Source of the DNA: Paraburkholderia polaris
GTDB lineage: Bacteria; Pseudomonadota; Gammaproteobacteria; Burkholderiales; Burkholderiaceae
Direction of reading: 5' to 3'
Assembly: GCF_012927345.1 (NCBI RefSeq)
Contig: NZ_JABBGJ010000046.1
Coordinates: 1 to 64,000, forward strand
DNA length: 64,000 nt
The translations under genes and the position numbers were made by a program. The notes under the pieces were generated by a model. It was given only the letters and a program-made list of their open reading frames with translations. It was not told where the DNA came from and did no database searches. Position 1 is the first letter of the stretch. Each line of letters opens with the position of its first letter. This document shows, in pieces, positions 1-8,868 of this stretch.

Positions 1-1
1 G

Positions 2-220
2 CACTGCCACAGCGGCCTGAAGTATGTGAGTCCGGGGCAGCGGCACCGCGGCGAAGCCGACGAGCTTCTGGCCCGACGGCGTGCGCTGTACGAAGACGCG
101 CGCCTGCAGAACCCCGCACGCTGGTCAGGTGCCATCCGCAACTGGCACCTGACAGACGCGGTCTATCTGAACCCGGAGCGAACCCACGCCTCGGCCGGAA
201 TGTATAAGCACGCAGCGTAA
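2..220 (+). mobile_element. 3' end of an IS3-family transposase (integrase-core subunit), cut by window edge
   Basis: The frame is already open at the left edge and ends at the TAA at 218-220, so only the last 72 codons are visible. The tail HSGLKYVSP, then QRHRGE, then NPARWSGAIRNW, then VYLNPER is the typical C-terminus of IS3-family OrfB transposases, the enzyme that cuts and joins the element ends. The catalytic DDE residues lie outside the window, so I cannot say whether the copy is intact. An internal GTG at 26 is not a start: the conserved block continues upstream of it. The sequence just after the stop (TTGACACACACCG near 241) could be the element's right end. Confidence 0.75.
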
Positions 221-710
221 CGGTTCACGCGACAACTACCTTGACACACACCGGCGGCAAAGAAAGTAAGTGCCGCCCCGCACAGGGGCGACGCTAATAG
301 ACCACTAACAATTCAAGGAAAGGCACCGCCACAAACCCACAGACAAAAAAGCACCACGCAGGCAGAGAACCAGAAAAACCCCCTCCGCAGGCAAGCAACA
401 AAACCAAACCCACCCCCGAACCCCAAATTCCCGCCCACAAGGTCCAACTACTTTCCCGTCGTCAACTCCGCCGATCAGCGACCTTCGTACCGAAACAGAA
501 ACCACCTGCATCGAACAGCGCCAAACCCCAGCGCCGCAGGCAAAAACCCACCCTCAGCCCCTAGTGCAGAGCACGAAATAAACCGCTAATCTCGACCCCG
601 CACGCCTTCCCATGGCCGCGCGCAGCGCAAAGAAAAAACCGCAGCGCGACTGAAAAGGCCCTAAAAAAGCCCGCCGTGCAACGGCAAAAAAAGCACCTCG
701 GAGTACCCTT
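221..710. other. Gene-free AC-rich spacer between the IS remnant and bioA
   Basis: I see no credible gene here. A small hairpin (CGCCCC at 274-279 with GGGGCG at 285-290) follows the IS remnant. From about 300 to 700 the + strand is strongly enriched in A and C and poor in G and T. Short open frames on the minus strand here have no recognisable content and are a by-product of the skew. The biotin operon promoter must lie in this stretch, but no BirA-type operator (TTGTAAACC arms) or BioR-type site is visible. Confidence 0.5.
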
Positions 711-2060
711 TTGGAAAAGTCAGCATCCCCTGAAGACTGGATCACCCGCAGCCTGCGTGCCGTCTGGCACCCCTGCACCCAGATGAAACACCACGAGCGC
801 CTGCCGCTAATCCCGGTCGCACGAGGTCAAGGCGCGTGGCTCTACGACCGCGCAAACAACCGGTATCTGGACGCGATCAGCTCCTGGTGGGTCAACCTGT
901 TCGGCCACGCCAACCCGCGCATCAACGCGGCACTGAAAGACCAACTCGATACGCTGGAACACGCGATGCTCGCCGGCTGCACACACGAGCCAGCCATCGA
1001 ACTCGCGGAGCGTCTTGGCGCGCTCACGAACAACACGCTCGGTCATGCATTCTTCGCGTCCGATGGCGCATCCGCCGTCGAAATCGCGCTCAAGATGAGC
1101 TTCCACTCGTGGCGCAATCGCGGTTTTGCCGACAAGCAGGAATTCGTCTGCATCGCCAACAGCTATCACGGCGAAACCATCGGCGCGCTCGGCGTCACCG
1201 ATGTCGCGCTCTTCAAAGACGCCTACGATCCGCTGATCCGCAACGCGCACGTCGTCGCGTCGCCCGATGCTCGGCTCGCACAAGCCGGCGAAACCGCAGC
1301 CGACGTCGCTCACCGCACCCTCGATCAGGTTCGCGCGTTGTTCGAAGCACGCGCCACGAAGATCTCCGCGCTGATCGTCGAACCGCTCGTGCAATGCGCG
1401 GCCGGCATGGCGATGCACGACCCGTCGTATATCGCCGGATTGCGCGCGCTGTGCGATCAGTACGGCGTGCATCTGATCGCCGATGAAATCGCAGTCGGTT
1501 GCGGACGTACCGGTACGTTCTTCGCGTGCGAACAAGCCGGCATCTGGCCAGATTTCTTATGTCTGTCGAAAGGCATCAGCGGCGGCTATCTGCCGCTCTC
1601 GATCGTGCTGTCGCGCGATGAAATTTTCGAAGCCTTCTATCACGACGATACCGCGCGCGGCTTCCTGCACTCGCACTCGTACACCGGCAATCCGCTCGCG
1701 TGCCGCGCGGCGCTCGCCACGCTCGATCTCTTCGCAAGCGACAACGTACTCGCCGTCAACGCGCAGAAATCCGCGAAGCTGAAGGCGGCGCTCGCACCGC
1801 TCGCCGAACACAAGCAGGTGCGCAATCTGCGTCAGTGCGGCACGATCTTCGCATTCGACGCCGTGATCGACGACGCTCAGCAAGCCAAAACATTCTCGCG
1901 CCGCTTCTTCGAAAACGCGTTGCAGCGTGAACTGCTGCTGCGCCCAATTTCGACGACGGTGTACCTGATGCCACCCTACATCCTGGACGACGAAGAGATC
2001 GCACTGCTCGCCTCGCGCACGCGCGAAACCTTCGAAGCAACGCTCGCGGAGACCCGCTAA
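711..2060 (+). CDS. bioA: Adenosylmethionine-8-amino-7-oxononanoate aminotransferase (BioA)
   Basis: PLP enzyme of biotin synthesis that moves an amino group from S-adenosylmethionine to KAPA, giving DAPA. The 449-residue protein has the class III aminotransferase layout: the WHPCTQM start motif near residue 19, SDGASAVE near 117, ADEIAVGCGRTG with the cofactor Asp at 258, and the Schiff-base lysine in LSKGISGG (Lys287). The start is the TTG at 711, seven bases after a GGAG at 700-703; the next ATG (784) would remove the conserved WHPCTQ segment. It is the first gene of bioA-bioF-bioD-bioB and its TAA shares one base with the bioF ATG, so translation is probably coupled. Confidence 0.96.
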   Translation: MEKSASPEDWITRSLRAVWHPCTQMKHHERLPLIPVARGQGAWLYDRANNRYLDAISSWWVNLFGHANPRINAALKDQLDTLEHAMLAGCTHEPAIELAERLGALTNNTLGHAFFASDGASAVEIALKMSFHSWRNRGFADKQEFVCIANSYHGETIGALGVTDVALFKDAYDPLIRNAHVVASPDARLAQAGETAADVAHRTLDQVRALFEARATKISALIVEPLVQCAAGMAMHDPSYIAGLRALCDQYGVHLIADEIAVGCGRTGTFFACEQAGIWPDFLCLSKGISGGYLPLSIVLSRDEIFEAFYHDDTARGFLHSHSYTGNPLACRAALATLDLFASDNVLAVNAQKSAKLKAALAPLAEHKQVRNLRQCGTIFAFDAVIDDAQQAKTFSRRFFENALQRELLLRPISTTVYLMPPYILDDEEIALLASRTRETFEATLAETR

Positions 2061-3244
2061 TGCACCTGCTCGACACACTCACCGAAGGCCTCAAGGAAAT
2101 CGATGCGCGCGGTCTGCGCCGCCGTCGCCGTATCGCCGACACGCCGTGCGCCGCGCACATGACGGTCGACGGTCGCGCAATTATCGGCTTCGCCAGTAAC
2201 GACTATCTCGGTCTCGCCGCGCATCCGCAACTGATCGCGGCCATCGCTGAAGGCGCAGAGCGTTACGGCGCCGGCAGCGGCGGTTCGCATCTGCTCGGCG
2301 GCCACTCGCGCGCGCATGCGCAACTCGAAGACGACCTGGCTGAATTCGTCGGCGGCTTCGTTGACAATGCACGCGCGCTTTACTTCAGCACGGGCTACAT
2401 GGCGAATCTCGCGACGCTCACCGCGCTCGCGGGCCGCGGCACGACGCTGTTCTCCGACGCGTTGAATCACGCGTCGCTGATCGACGGCGCGCGTTTGTCT
2501 CGCGCCGACGTGCAGATCTATCCGCACTGCGATACGGAAGCGTTGAGCGCGATGCTCGATGCCTCGGACGCCGAAGTCAAAGTAATCGTCTCCGACACGG
2601 TATTCAGCATGGACGGCAATATCGCGCCGCTGCCGCGTCTGCTCGAACTTGCAGAACGGCATAGCGCATGGCTGATCGTCGACGATGCGCACGGTTTCGG
2701 CGTGCTCGGTCCGCAAGGCCGCGGCGCAATCGCCCAGGCCGCATTGCGCTCGCCGAATCTGATTTCGATCGGCACGCTCGGTAAAGCGGCAGGTGTATCG
2801 GGCGCATTCGTCGTCGCACATGAGACCGTGATCGAATGGCTCGTGCAGCGCGCGCGTCCGTACATTTTCACGACCGCGTCGGTGCCCGCCGCGGCGCATG
2901 CGGTATCGGCGAGTCTGCGCATTATCGGTGGCGAAGAAGGTGACGCGCGGCGCGCCCATCTCCAGCAATTGATCGAACGCACGCGCGCAATGCTGAAAGC
3001 CACGCCGTGGCTGCCGGTCGATTCGCACACTGCCGTGCAACCGCTGATCATCGGCTCGAACGAAGCCACCCTCGACATCGCGGCCACGCTCGATCGTGCC
3101 GGCCTCTGGGTGCCGGCGATCCGTCCGCCGACCGTACCCACCGGCACGTCGCGGCTGCGCATTTCGCTTTCCGCCGCGCATTCGCAAGCGGATCTGGACC
3201 GGCTCGAAGCGGGCTTGCAACAACTCGGGGCAAAGGCGGCATGA
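2060..3244 (+). CDS. bioF: 8-amino-7-oxononanoate synthase (BioF)
   Basis: PLP enzyme that condenses pimeloyl-ACP/CoA with L-alanine to form KAPA, the step before BioA. At 394 residues it has the family length. Visible motifs are NDYLGL (47-52), GSGGSHLLGG (72-81), the VDDAHGFG cofactor-Asp block near 208-214 and the lysine of GTLGKAAG (Lys242). The ATG overlaps the bioA stop by one base, and the TGA overlaps the bioD ATG (ATGA). No pimeloyl-ACP pathway gene (bioC/bioH) lies next to it in this window, so pimelate supply must be encoded elsewhere. Confidence 0.96.
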   Translation: MHLLDTLTEGLKEIDARGLRRRRRIADTPCAAHMTVDGRAIIGFASNDYLGLAAHPQLIAAIAEGAERYGAGSGGSHLLGGHSRAHAQLEDDLAEFVGGFVDNARALYFSTGYMANLATLTALAGRGTTLFSDALNHASLIDGARLSRADVQIYPHCDTEALSAMLDASDAEVKVIVSDTVFSMDGNIAPLPRLLELAERHSAWLIVDDAHGFGVLGPQGRGAIAQAALRSPNLISIGTLGKAAGVSGAFVVAHETVIEWLVQRARPYIFTTASVPAAAHAVSASLRIIGGEEGDARRAHLQQLIERTRAMLKATPWLPVDSHTAVQPLIIGSNEATLDIAATLDRAGLWVPAIRPPTVPTGTSRLRISLSAAHSQADLDRLEAGLQQLGAKAA

Positions 3245-3972
3245 TTGGCTCGAATCAAAGCGCGCTGTCGCTATTCGTCACCGGTACCGATACGGAAATT
3301 GGCAAGACCTTCGTATCCTCGGCGCTGTTGCGCGGTTTCGTTCGCGAAGGCCTGCAAGCCGCCGCGATGAAGCCGATCGCCGCAGGCGCGTTCGAAGTGA
3401 ACGGCGTATTGCATAACGAAGACGCCGATCAACTCGACGCTGCGTCGAGTGTCCTGCTGCCGCCAGCGATTCGCACGCCGTATCTGCTGAAAGAACCCGC
3501 CGCGCCGCATATCGCCGCCGCGCTGGAAAACGCCACGTTCGACATCGATCACATCGTCGAATGCCATGCGCAAGCTTTGAAGCAAGCGGAGATCGTCGTG
3601 GTCGAAGGCGTCGGCGGTTTTCGCGTGCCGCTGACCGCAACGCAAGACACCGCCGACCTCGCCGTCGCGCTGAAACTGCCGGTCGTGCTGGTGGTCGGCA
3701 TGCGCCTCGGTTGCATCAGCCATGCGTTACTCACCGCCGAAGCGATCGCCGCGCGTGGGCTGACACTTGCGGGTTGGGTGGCCAACCGCATCGATCCGGA
3801 CATGACGTTCCCCGATGAAAACATCGCCTCGGTTCGCGAGCATCTCGCGCGCGAATACGATGCACCCTTGCTAGGTATCGTGCCGCATTTGAACCCGGCT
3901 TCGCCCGAGTTCGCGGCGGATCAACTCGACATCAACCGACTCCTGCAGACGCTGCGTCACGCGCAGCGCTGA
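3241..3972 (+). CDS. bioD: ATP-dependent dethiobiotin synthetase (BioD)
   Basis: Closes the ureido ring of dethiobiotin from DAPA, CO2 and ATP. The 243-residue product has the P-loop FVTGTDTEIGKT near residues 12-23, the MKPIAAG motif near 43, and VVEGVGGFRVPL near 118, matching BioD. The start is the ATG at 3241, which overlaps the bioF stop as ATGA; the frame is open upstream to about 3007, but that extension lies wholly inside bioF and is not needed. It is followed after 34 bases by bioB. Confidence 0.95.
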   Translation: MIGSNQSALSLFVTGTDTEIGKTFVSSALLRGFVREGLQAAAMKPIAAGAFEVNGVLHNEDADQLDAASSVLLPPAIRTPYLLKEPAAPHIAAALENATFDIDHIVECHAQALKQAEIVVVEGVGGFRVPLTATQDTADLAVALKLPVVLVVGMRLGCISHALLTAEAIAARGLTLAGWVANRIDPDMTFPDENIASVREHLAREYDAPLLGIVPHLNPASPEFAADQLDINRLLQTLRHAQR

Positions 3973-4006
3973 ACACCCATTACATCCATCCATGAGGATT
4001 GACGAC

Positions 4007-5086
4007 ATGACGCAACTGAACATCGCTCCGACGCCAGCCGACACGGCCGCCGCCAACAATAATGCTGCAGCAGGCACCAAGTCGGTGGCCAAGTGGCGCG
4101 TCGCCGACATCGTCGCGCTGTACGAACTGCCGTTCAACGACTTGATGTTCCGCGCGCAGCAAACCCACCGCGAACACTTCGACGCGAACACGGTGCAACT
4201 GTCGACGCTGCTGTCGATCAAGACCGGCGGTTGCGAAGAAGATTGCGCGTACTGTCCGCAGTCGGTGCATCACGACACGGGCCTGCAGGCTGACAAGCTG
4301 ATGCCGGTCGATGAAGTATTGGCCGCCGCCAAAGTCGCCAAGGAAAACGGCGCGACGCGCTTCTGCATGGGCGCGGCGTGGCGCAATCCGAAGGACCGCC
4401 ACCTCGAGCCGATCAAGGACATGATCCGCGGCGTGAAGGCGATGGGCCTCGAAACCTGCGTGACACTCGGCATGCTGGAAACGCATCAGGCGCAAGGTCT
4501 GCGCGAAGCGGGTCTCGACTACTACAACCACAACCTCGATACGTCGCCGGAGTTCTACGGCCAGATCATTTCGACGCGCACGTACCAGGACCGCCTCGAC
4601 ACGCTGGAACGCGTGCGCGATGCGGGCATCAACGTGTGCTGCGGCGGTATTGTCGGTTTGGGCGAATCGCGCCGTGAGCGCGCCGGCCTGATCGCGCAAC
4701 TGGCGAACATGGAGCCGTATCCGGAATCGGTACCCATCAACAACCTGGTGCAAGTGGAAGGCACGCCGCTGACCGGCACCGAAGCAATCGATCCGTTCGA
4801 ATTCGTGCGTACGATTGCTGTTGCGCGCATCACGATGCCACGCGCGATGGTGCGTCTGTCGGCAGGCCGCGAACAGATGGACGAAGCGTTGCAGGCGCTG
4901 TGTTTCCTAGCCGGCGCGAACTCGATTTTCTACGGCGACCAGTTGCTGACCACCAGCAACCCGCAAGCCGAAGCGGATCGCAAGCTGCTCGAACGCCTCG
5001 GCATTCGCGCGGAAGCGGCACAGCAGATGCCGCTGGATCAAAGCGGCTGCGAGCACGGCTGTGATAAGCACGCTGCGCCGAATTAA
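4007..5086 (+). CDS. bioB: Biotin synthase (BioB)
   Basis: Radical-SAM enzyme that inserts sulfur into dethiobiotin. The radical-SAM cluster motif CxxxCxxC is seen as Cys76, Cys80 and Cys83 in GGCEEDCAYCPQS, and the second-cluster region NVCCGGIVGLGE follows near residue 206. Length (359 aa) fits the family, with a short Ala/Asn-rich N-terminal extension. I chose the ATG at 4007, preceded by GAGG about nine bases away, over the ATG at 3992, which sits before that ribosome site. It is the last gene of the biotin operon and is followed by a large terminator-like hairpin. Confidence 0.96.
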   Translation: MTQLNIAPTPADTAAANNNAAAGTKSVAKWRVADIVALYELPFNDLMFRAQQTHREHFDANTVQLSTLLSIKTGGCEEDCAYCPQSVHHDTGLQADKLMPVDEVLAAAKVAKENGATRFCMGAAWRNPKDRHLEPIKDMIRGVKAMGLETCVTLGMLETHQAQGLREAGLDYYNHNLDTSPEFYGQIISTRTYQDRLDTLERVRDAGINVCCGGIVGLGESRRERAGLIAQLANMEPYPESVPINNLVQVEGTPLTGTEAIDPFEFVRTIAVARITMPRAMVRLSAGREQMDEALQALCFLAGANSIFYGDQLLTTSNPQAEADRKLLERLGIRAEAAQQMPLDQSGCEHGCDKHAAPN

Positions 5087-5127
5087 AGAACTACGCGTAT
5101 CAGGCGTGTGTGATCAAACACACGCAT

Positions 5128-5221
5128 AAAAAAGGCCGCCTCGGAAATGAACGGCACCTCGAATCGTCGGACGGATGTCCAACTTACTTCGGGGTGCAGT
5201 CAGAAACGAGGCGGCCTTTTT
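5128..5221. terminator. Bidirectional terminator-like hairpin between bioB and sbp, with a 63-nt loop
   Basis: AAAAAGGCCGCCTCG at about 5129-5143 is perfectly complementary to CGAGGCGGCCTTTTT at 5207-5221, with A and T runs at the outer ends, so it can end transcription from both sides (bioB rightward, sbp leftward). The loop is unusually long (about 63 nt) and holds a second small hairpin (GGAC/GTCC near 5170-5180). Confidence 0.75.
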
Positions 5222-5238
5222 ACTTCTAACGTAGAGAT

Positions 5239-6264
5239 TTACTTCTTATCCACGATGATCTGATCGAACGTGCCACCATCAGAGAAATGCGTTTGCTGCG
5301 CTTTCTGCCAGCTGCCGAACATCTCTTCGACGGTGAAGGTCTTGATCGGCTTGAACTCGGACGCGTGCTTCGCGAGCACGTTCTTGTCACGCGGACGCAG
5401 ATGGTGTTGCGCAATGATTTCCTGCGCGGCCGGCGACCACAGATAGTCGAGGTACGCCTGCGCTTCCTTGCGCGTGCCGCGCTTGTCGACCACCTTGTCG
5501 ACGAGCGACACCGGCGGCGCAGCCAGCAGGCTCACCGACGGATACACCGCTTCGAAATTGCCCGCGCCCACCCCCGTGTCGATCAACGACACTTCGTTTT
5601 CGAACGTCACTAGCACGTCGCCGATACCGCGTTGCGTGAAAGTCGTCGTCGCGCCGCGGCCGCCCGTGTCGAGCACCGGCACGTTATTGAAGATCGCCTT
5701 TTCGAACTCGAGTGCCTGTGCATCGGTGCCGCCATGCTGCTTGCGATAGCCCCACGCAGCCAGATACGCGTAGCGGCCGTTACCCGAAGTCTTCGGATTG
5801 GCGATCACCACTTGCACGCCAGGTTTGGCGAGGTCGTCCCAGTCCTTGATGTGCTTTGGATTGCCCTTGCGCACGAGGAACACCATCGTCGTGGTGTACG
5901 GGGCGCTGTCGTCCGGCAGGCGCGCGCGCCAGTTGGCAGGCACCAGTTGGCCCTTTTCTGCTAGCAGGTCGATGTCGTTCGGCTGGTTCATCGTCACGAC
6001 GTCAGCCTGCAGTCCTTGCAACACTGATAGCGCCTGCGCGCTCGACGCGCCATGCGACTGGCGAATCGACACGGTCTCGCCGCTCTTTTGCTTGTATGCC
6101 GTGATGAAGCCGGCGTTGATGTCCTTGTATAACTCGCGCGTCACGTCGTACGACACGTTGAGCAGCGATGTGTCGGCGTGCGCCGTCGAGATGCTGCCGA
6201 GCGCGAGCGTCATTGCCGTCATGCCGGCTGCGAGCCAGCGCGATGTCCCCGTCTTGCCTGCCAT
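5239..6264 (-). CDS. sbp: Sulfate ABC transporter periplasmic substrate-binding protein
   Basis: Periplasmic sulfate (or thiosulfate) receptor feeding a CysTWA-type importer. The 341-residue protein starts with a Sec signal peptide (hydrophobic core near residues 9-22, cleavage probably after AHA at about 30), then the Sbp/CysP signature LLNVSYDVTRELY, the SHGASSAQ loop near 69-76, NPKTSGNGR near 157 and GGRGATTTF near 201. These match sulfate-binding proteins of the prokaryotic family. No permease or ATPase genes lie beside it; the neighbours are bioB (convergent) and an alpha/beta hydrolase gene. It could equally be called cysP; the sequence alone does not separate sulfate from thiosulfate preference. 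Confidence 0.93.
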   Translation of the reverse strand: MAGKTGTSRWLAAGMTAMTLALGSISTAHADTSLLNVSYDVTRELYKDINAGFITAYKQKSGETVSIRQSHGASSAQALSVLQGLQADVVTMNQPNDIDLLAEKGQLVPANWRARLPDDSAPYTTTMVFLVRKGNPKHIKDWDDLAKPGVQVVIANPKTSGNGRYAYLAAWGYRKQHGGTDAQALEFEKAIFNNVPVLDTGGRGATTTFTQRGIGDVLVTFENEVSLIDTGVGAGNFEAVYPSVSLLAAPPVSLVDKVVDKRGTRKEAQAYLDYLWSPAAQEIIAQHHLRPRDKNVLAKHASEFKPIKTFTVEEMFGSWQKAQQTHFSDGGTFDQIIVDKK

Positions 6265-6445
6265 CTTGTCCCCGCCTATCGATGATGAAAATCTGTAGCC
6301 GCACGAACGTGCAGCGTGAAGCGGGATTCTAACGGATCGCTTACGAGTTCACTCACGCTCAATTGGACGCTCGGGTATGCGTCTGGTTACGCAATCACTT
6401 GCCCGGCGCTCGACTCCCAAACACCGGGTGAAGCACTCAGGCCAC

Positions 6446-7048
6446 TCAAACGAACGCGTGCTGCGCGACCTCGAACGTCTCCTCGCGAAAGCGCAGCGGC
6501 GCCGCGCAATGCACCAGCGTGTCGACGAAATACTTGGCACGCGGCCACGGGCCGAATCCCGCCGCGGTGTTGATGTGTCCGGCATCGCCGAGATTGACGA
6601 ACGCGCTGCCGAAACGCTGCGCGAGATCACGCGAACCGGCGAGCGGCATCCACGGGTCGGTTTCACTGCCGATCAGAATCGACGGCACGCCGAGGCGCCG
6701 CGCGTCGAATGGTCCGGCGAAGGCGAATTTCTCCGGGCTCGCAGGCGCGACGAACAGCACGCCGACCACGTCGTTCGCGTACGACGCCTGCTGCAACGCA
6801 TGGGCGGTCGCAAGGCAACCGAAGCTGTGGGCGGCCAGCACGAACGGTCCACGTTCGCGCGCGAGCAGATCGCGCAGCGACCGCGCCCAGACGGCGACGT
6901 CCGGGGCATCCCAGTCGGCCTGTTCGACGCGCAGCGAGCGCGCGAATTGCCGTTCGAGCCAGGTTTGCCAGTGCGCGCCCTCGCTGCCGTGCAGGCCGGG
7001 AACCGTGACGAGCCGCGGCGGCCATGTCGATTTGGTGCATGAAAGCAT
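6446..7048 (-). CDS. RBBP9/YdeN-family serine alpha/beta hydrolase
   Basis: Small single-domain hydrolase of unknown substrate. The 200-residue protein begins with a short lead then VTVPGLHGSEGAHWQTW, the family's N-terminal signature. The nucleophile is Ser75 in AAHSFG, the acid is in IGSETDPW and the histidine in DAGHINTAAGFG. I chose the ATG at 7048, with GAGGGA about seven bases upstream. The frame stays open upstream through the hexanucleotide repeat, which would add an Arg/Gln-rich tail; that extension is an effect of the repeat and not a credible protein. Transcribed in the same direction as sbp but 180 bp away. Confidence 0.85.
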   Translation of the reverse strand: MLSCTKSTWPPRLVTVPGLHGSEGAHWQTWLERQFARSLRVEQADWDAPDVAVWARSLRDLLARERGPFVLAAHSFGCLATAHALQQASYANDVVGVLFVAPASPEKFAFAGPFDARRLGVPSILIGSETDPWMPLAGSRDLAQRFGSAFVNLGDAGHINTAAGFGPWPRAKYFVDTLVHCAAPLRFREETFEVAQHAFV

Positions 7049-7170
7049 GTCAGTCCCTCGCTGCCGGAATCCGGAAAGTGATTGTCCCGCCGGGCGCCGC
7101 CAGGGCGAACCAAGTTTTTGTGCTTTGTTTATGGGGCAAATACACGGCCAAATCGTTTCGCCCCGGCTCT

Positions 7171-7392
<222 letters not shown>

Positions 7393-7523
7393 GCTGGATC
7401 CGAGCCACGCCAGGGAGCGCGGCCGAGCCAGAGGCCCAGCCAAAACTGCACGCCCGTGCGCAAACGCACGCGATTCGCGTCGAAAAAGTAGAATGAAGCC
7501 TATTCCTAAAAGGAGGAGGTCCC

Positions 7524-7625
7524 ATGCCGCAAGCGTCGTCTGAAGCGCCGCGGGCGTTGCAGCCGTTCTACCGGGCCTTTCCCGTCATCAGACTCGACAA
7601 CGCACTCGCCTTCCGCACCGTATGA
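7524..7625 (+). CDS. 33-codon reading frame coupled to ghrA (candidate leader peptide)
   Basis: A short frame starts with ATG at 7524 behind a nearly ideal ribosome site, AAGGAGGAGG at 7510-7519. It encodes 33 residues beginning MPQASSEAPRALQPFY and ending ALAFRTV, and stops at TGA 7623-7625, overlapping the ghrA ATG at 7622 as ATGA. ghrA has no strong ribosome site of its own, since the bases before its ATG lie inside this frame, so ghrA may depend on translation of this peptide. I do not recognise the peptide. It is either a translational-coupling leader or a small protein; alternatively the whole frame could be an accident of a strong site upstream. Confidence 0.6.
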   Translation: MPQASSEAPRALQPFYRAFPVIRLDNALAFRTV

Positions 7626-8563
7626 AAATCCTCTTCTACATGCCGCATGCCGACGCCGCTGCGTGGCTCCACGACTTCGCCCGCGCGCTGCCGGAAGCCG
7701 AACTGCGCGAATGGCAGACGGGCGACACCGAACCAGCCGATTTCGCGGTCGTGTGGCGGCCGCCGCATGAGATGCTGGCCGGCCGCGACGATCTGCGCGC
7801 AATCTTCAATCTCGGCGCGGGCGTCGATGCGATCCTCGCGCTCGAACACGAGCAACCCGGTACGCTGCCGCGCAACGCCCAGTTGATCCGGCTCGAAGAC
7901 ACCGGCATGGCGCCGCAAATGGCCGAGTATGTGACGCATGCGGTGCTGCGCTACCTGCGTCGTTTCGACGAATATCAGACGCTCCAAAGCGAGCGCCGCT
8001 GGGAAGTGCTCGACCCGCATCCGCGCGAGACCTTCACGGTCGGCGTGCTCGGCCTCGGCGTACTCGGTGCGCATGTGGCGCAAGCGGTCGCGTCGTTCGG
8101 TATGCCCGTGCGCGGCTATAGTCGCAGTGCGCGGCAAATCGACGGCATCACGACCTTCGCCGGTGAAGCGCAGTTCGATGCATTTCTCGACGGCGTGAAA
8201 GTGCTGGTGAATCTGCTGCCGCATACGCCGGATACGGGCGACGTGCTGAACAAGCGCACCTTTTCCAGGCTCGCGAAAGGCGCGTATTTGATCAACGTCG
8301 CACGTGGCAGGCATCTGGTCGAACAGGATCTGCTCGAAGCGCTCGCAAGCGGCCAGCTCGCTGCGGCGACGCTGGACGTGTTCCGCGAAGAACCGTTGCC
8401 GCCCGATCATCTGTTCTGGCAGGAGCCGCGCATCACGATTACGCCGCACATCTCCGCGCTCACCTTGCGCGAAGAGAGCGTCGCCCAGGTCGCACGGAAA
8501 ATGGCGGCGCTGATGCGCGGCGAAACGGTGGGCGGCGTGGTCGATATCGAACGTGGATACTGA
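7622..8563 (+). CDS. ghrA: Glyoxylate/hydroxypyruvate reductase A
   Basis: NAD(P)H-dependent 2-hydroxyacid dehydrogenase reducing glyoxylate and hydroxypyruvate. The 313-residue protein matches GhrA in length. The Rossmann motif GVLGLGVLG is at 141-149, the catalytic Arg in NVARGR at about 228, the Glu in FREEPLP near 257, and the catalytic His in TPHIS at 276. The early LGAGVDAIL block (64-72) is also typical. The start overlaps the stop of a 33-codon frame by four bases, suggesting coupled translation. No glyoxylate-pathway gene is adjacent, so its physiological role is inferred from the family only. Confidence 0.93.
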   Translation: MKILFYMPHADAAAWLHDFARALPEAELREWQTGDTEPADFAVVWRPPHEMLAGRDDLRAIFNLGAGVDAILALEHEQPGTLPRNAQLIRLEDTGMAPQMAEYVTHAVLRYLRRFDEYQTLQSERRWEVLDPHPRETFTVGVLGLGVLGAHVAQAVASFGMPVRGYSRSARQIDGITTFAGEAQFDAFLDGVKVLVNLLPHTPDTGDVLNKRTFSRLAKGAYLINVARGRHLVEQDLLEALASGQLAAATLDVFREEPLPPDHLFWQEPRITITPHISALTLREESVAQVARKMAALMRGETVGGVVDIERGY

Positions 8564-8660
8564 GCGTGGATACGGAACTCACCTATCGAGTGCGGATTTT
8601 GAACACCACCATCGAATCCGACTGAGCAATCGAAGGAGCGCCGCCACGCGCGGGCTCATT

Positions 8661-8854
8661 GCATGGGACCGGAGTAACGCGCTAAAGCGCAAACTCCGGT
8701 CGACCGCTTTGCATGGGACCGGAGTAACGCGCTAAAGCGCAAACTCCGGTCGACCGCTTTGCATGGGACCGGAGTAATGCGCTAAAGCGCAAACTCCGGT
8801 CGACCGCTTTGCATGGGACCGGAGTAATGCGCTAAAGCGCAAACTCCGGTCGAC
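8661..8854 (+). repeat. Four tandem 50-bp hairpin repeats upstream of mvaB
   Basis: The 50-bp unit beginning GCATGGGACCGGAGTAA occurs at 8661, 8711 and 8761, with a fourth copy at 8811 that runs into the mvaB leader after about 44 bases. Each copy can fold as GACCGGAGT paired with ACTCCGGTC, enclosing an inner GCGC-TAAA-GCGC stem. Copies 1 and 2 read TAACGC and copies 3 and 4 TAATGC, so the array probably grew by duplication of pairs. There is no T-run after any stem. The array ends 14 bases before the mvaB start, so it would form the 5' leader of that transcript. Confidence 0.95.
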
Positions 8855-8868
8855 ACAGGAGACACATC

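Noticed and set aside
221..710. BirA or BioR operator before the biotin operon
   Set aside because: I looked for TTGTAAACC-type and TTATCTATAA-type arms and saw neither; regulation of bioA remains unknown here.
8661..8854. CRISPR array
   Set aside because: The 50-bp units are in direct contact with no unique spacers, and no cas gene is nearby; the same holds for the other tandem arrays.
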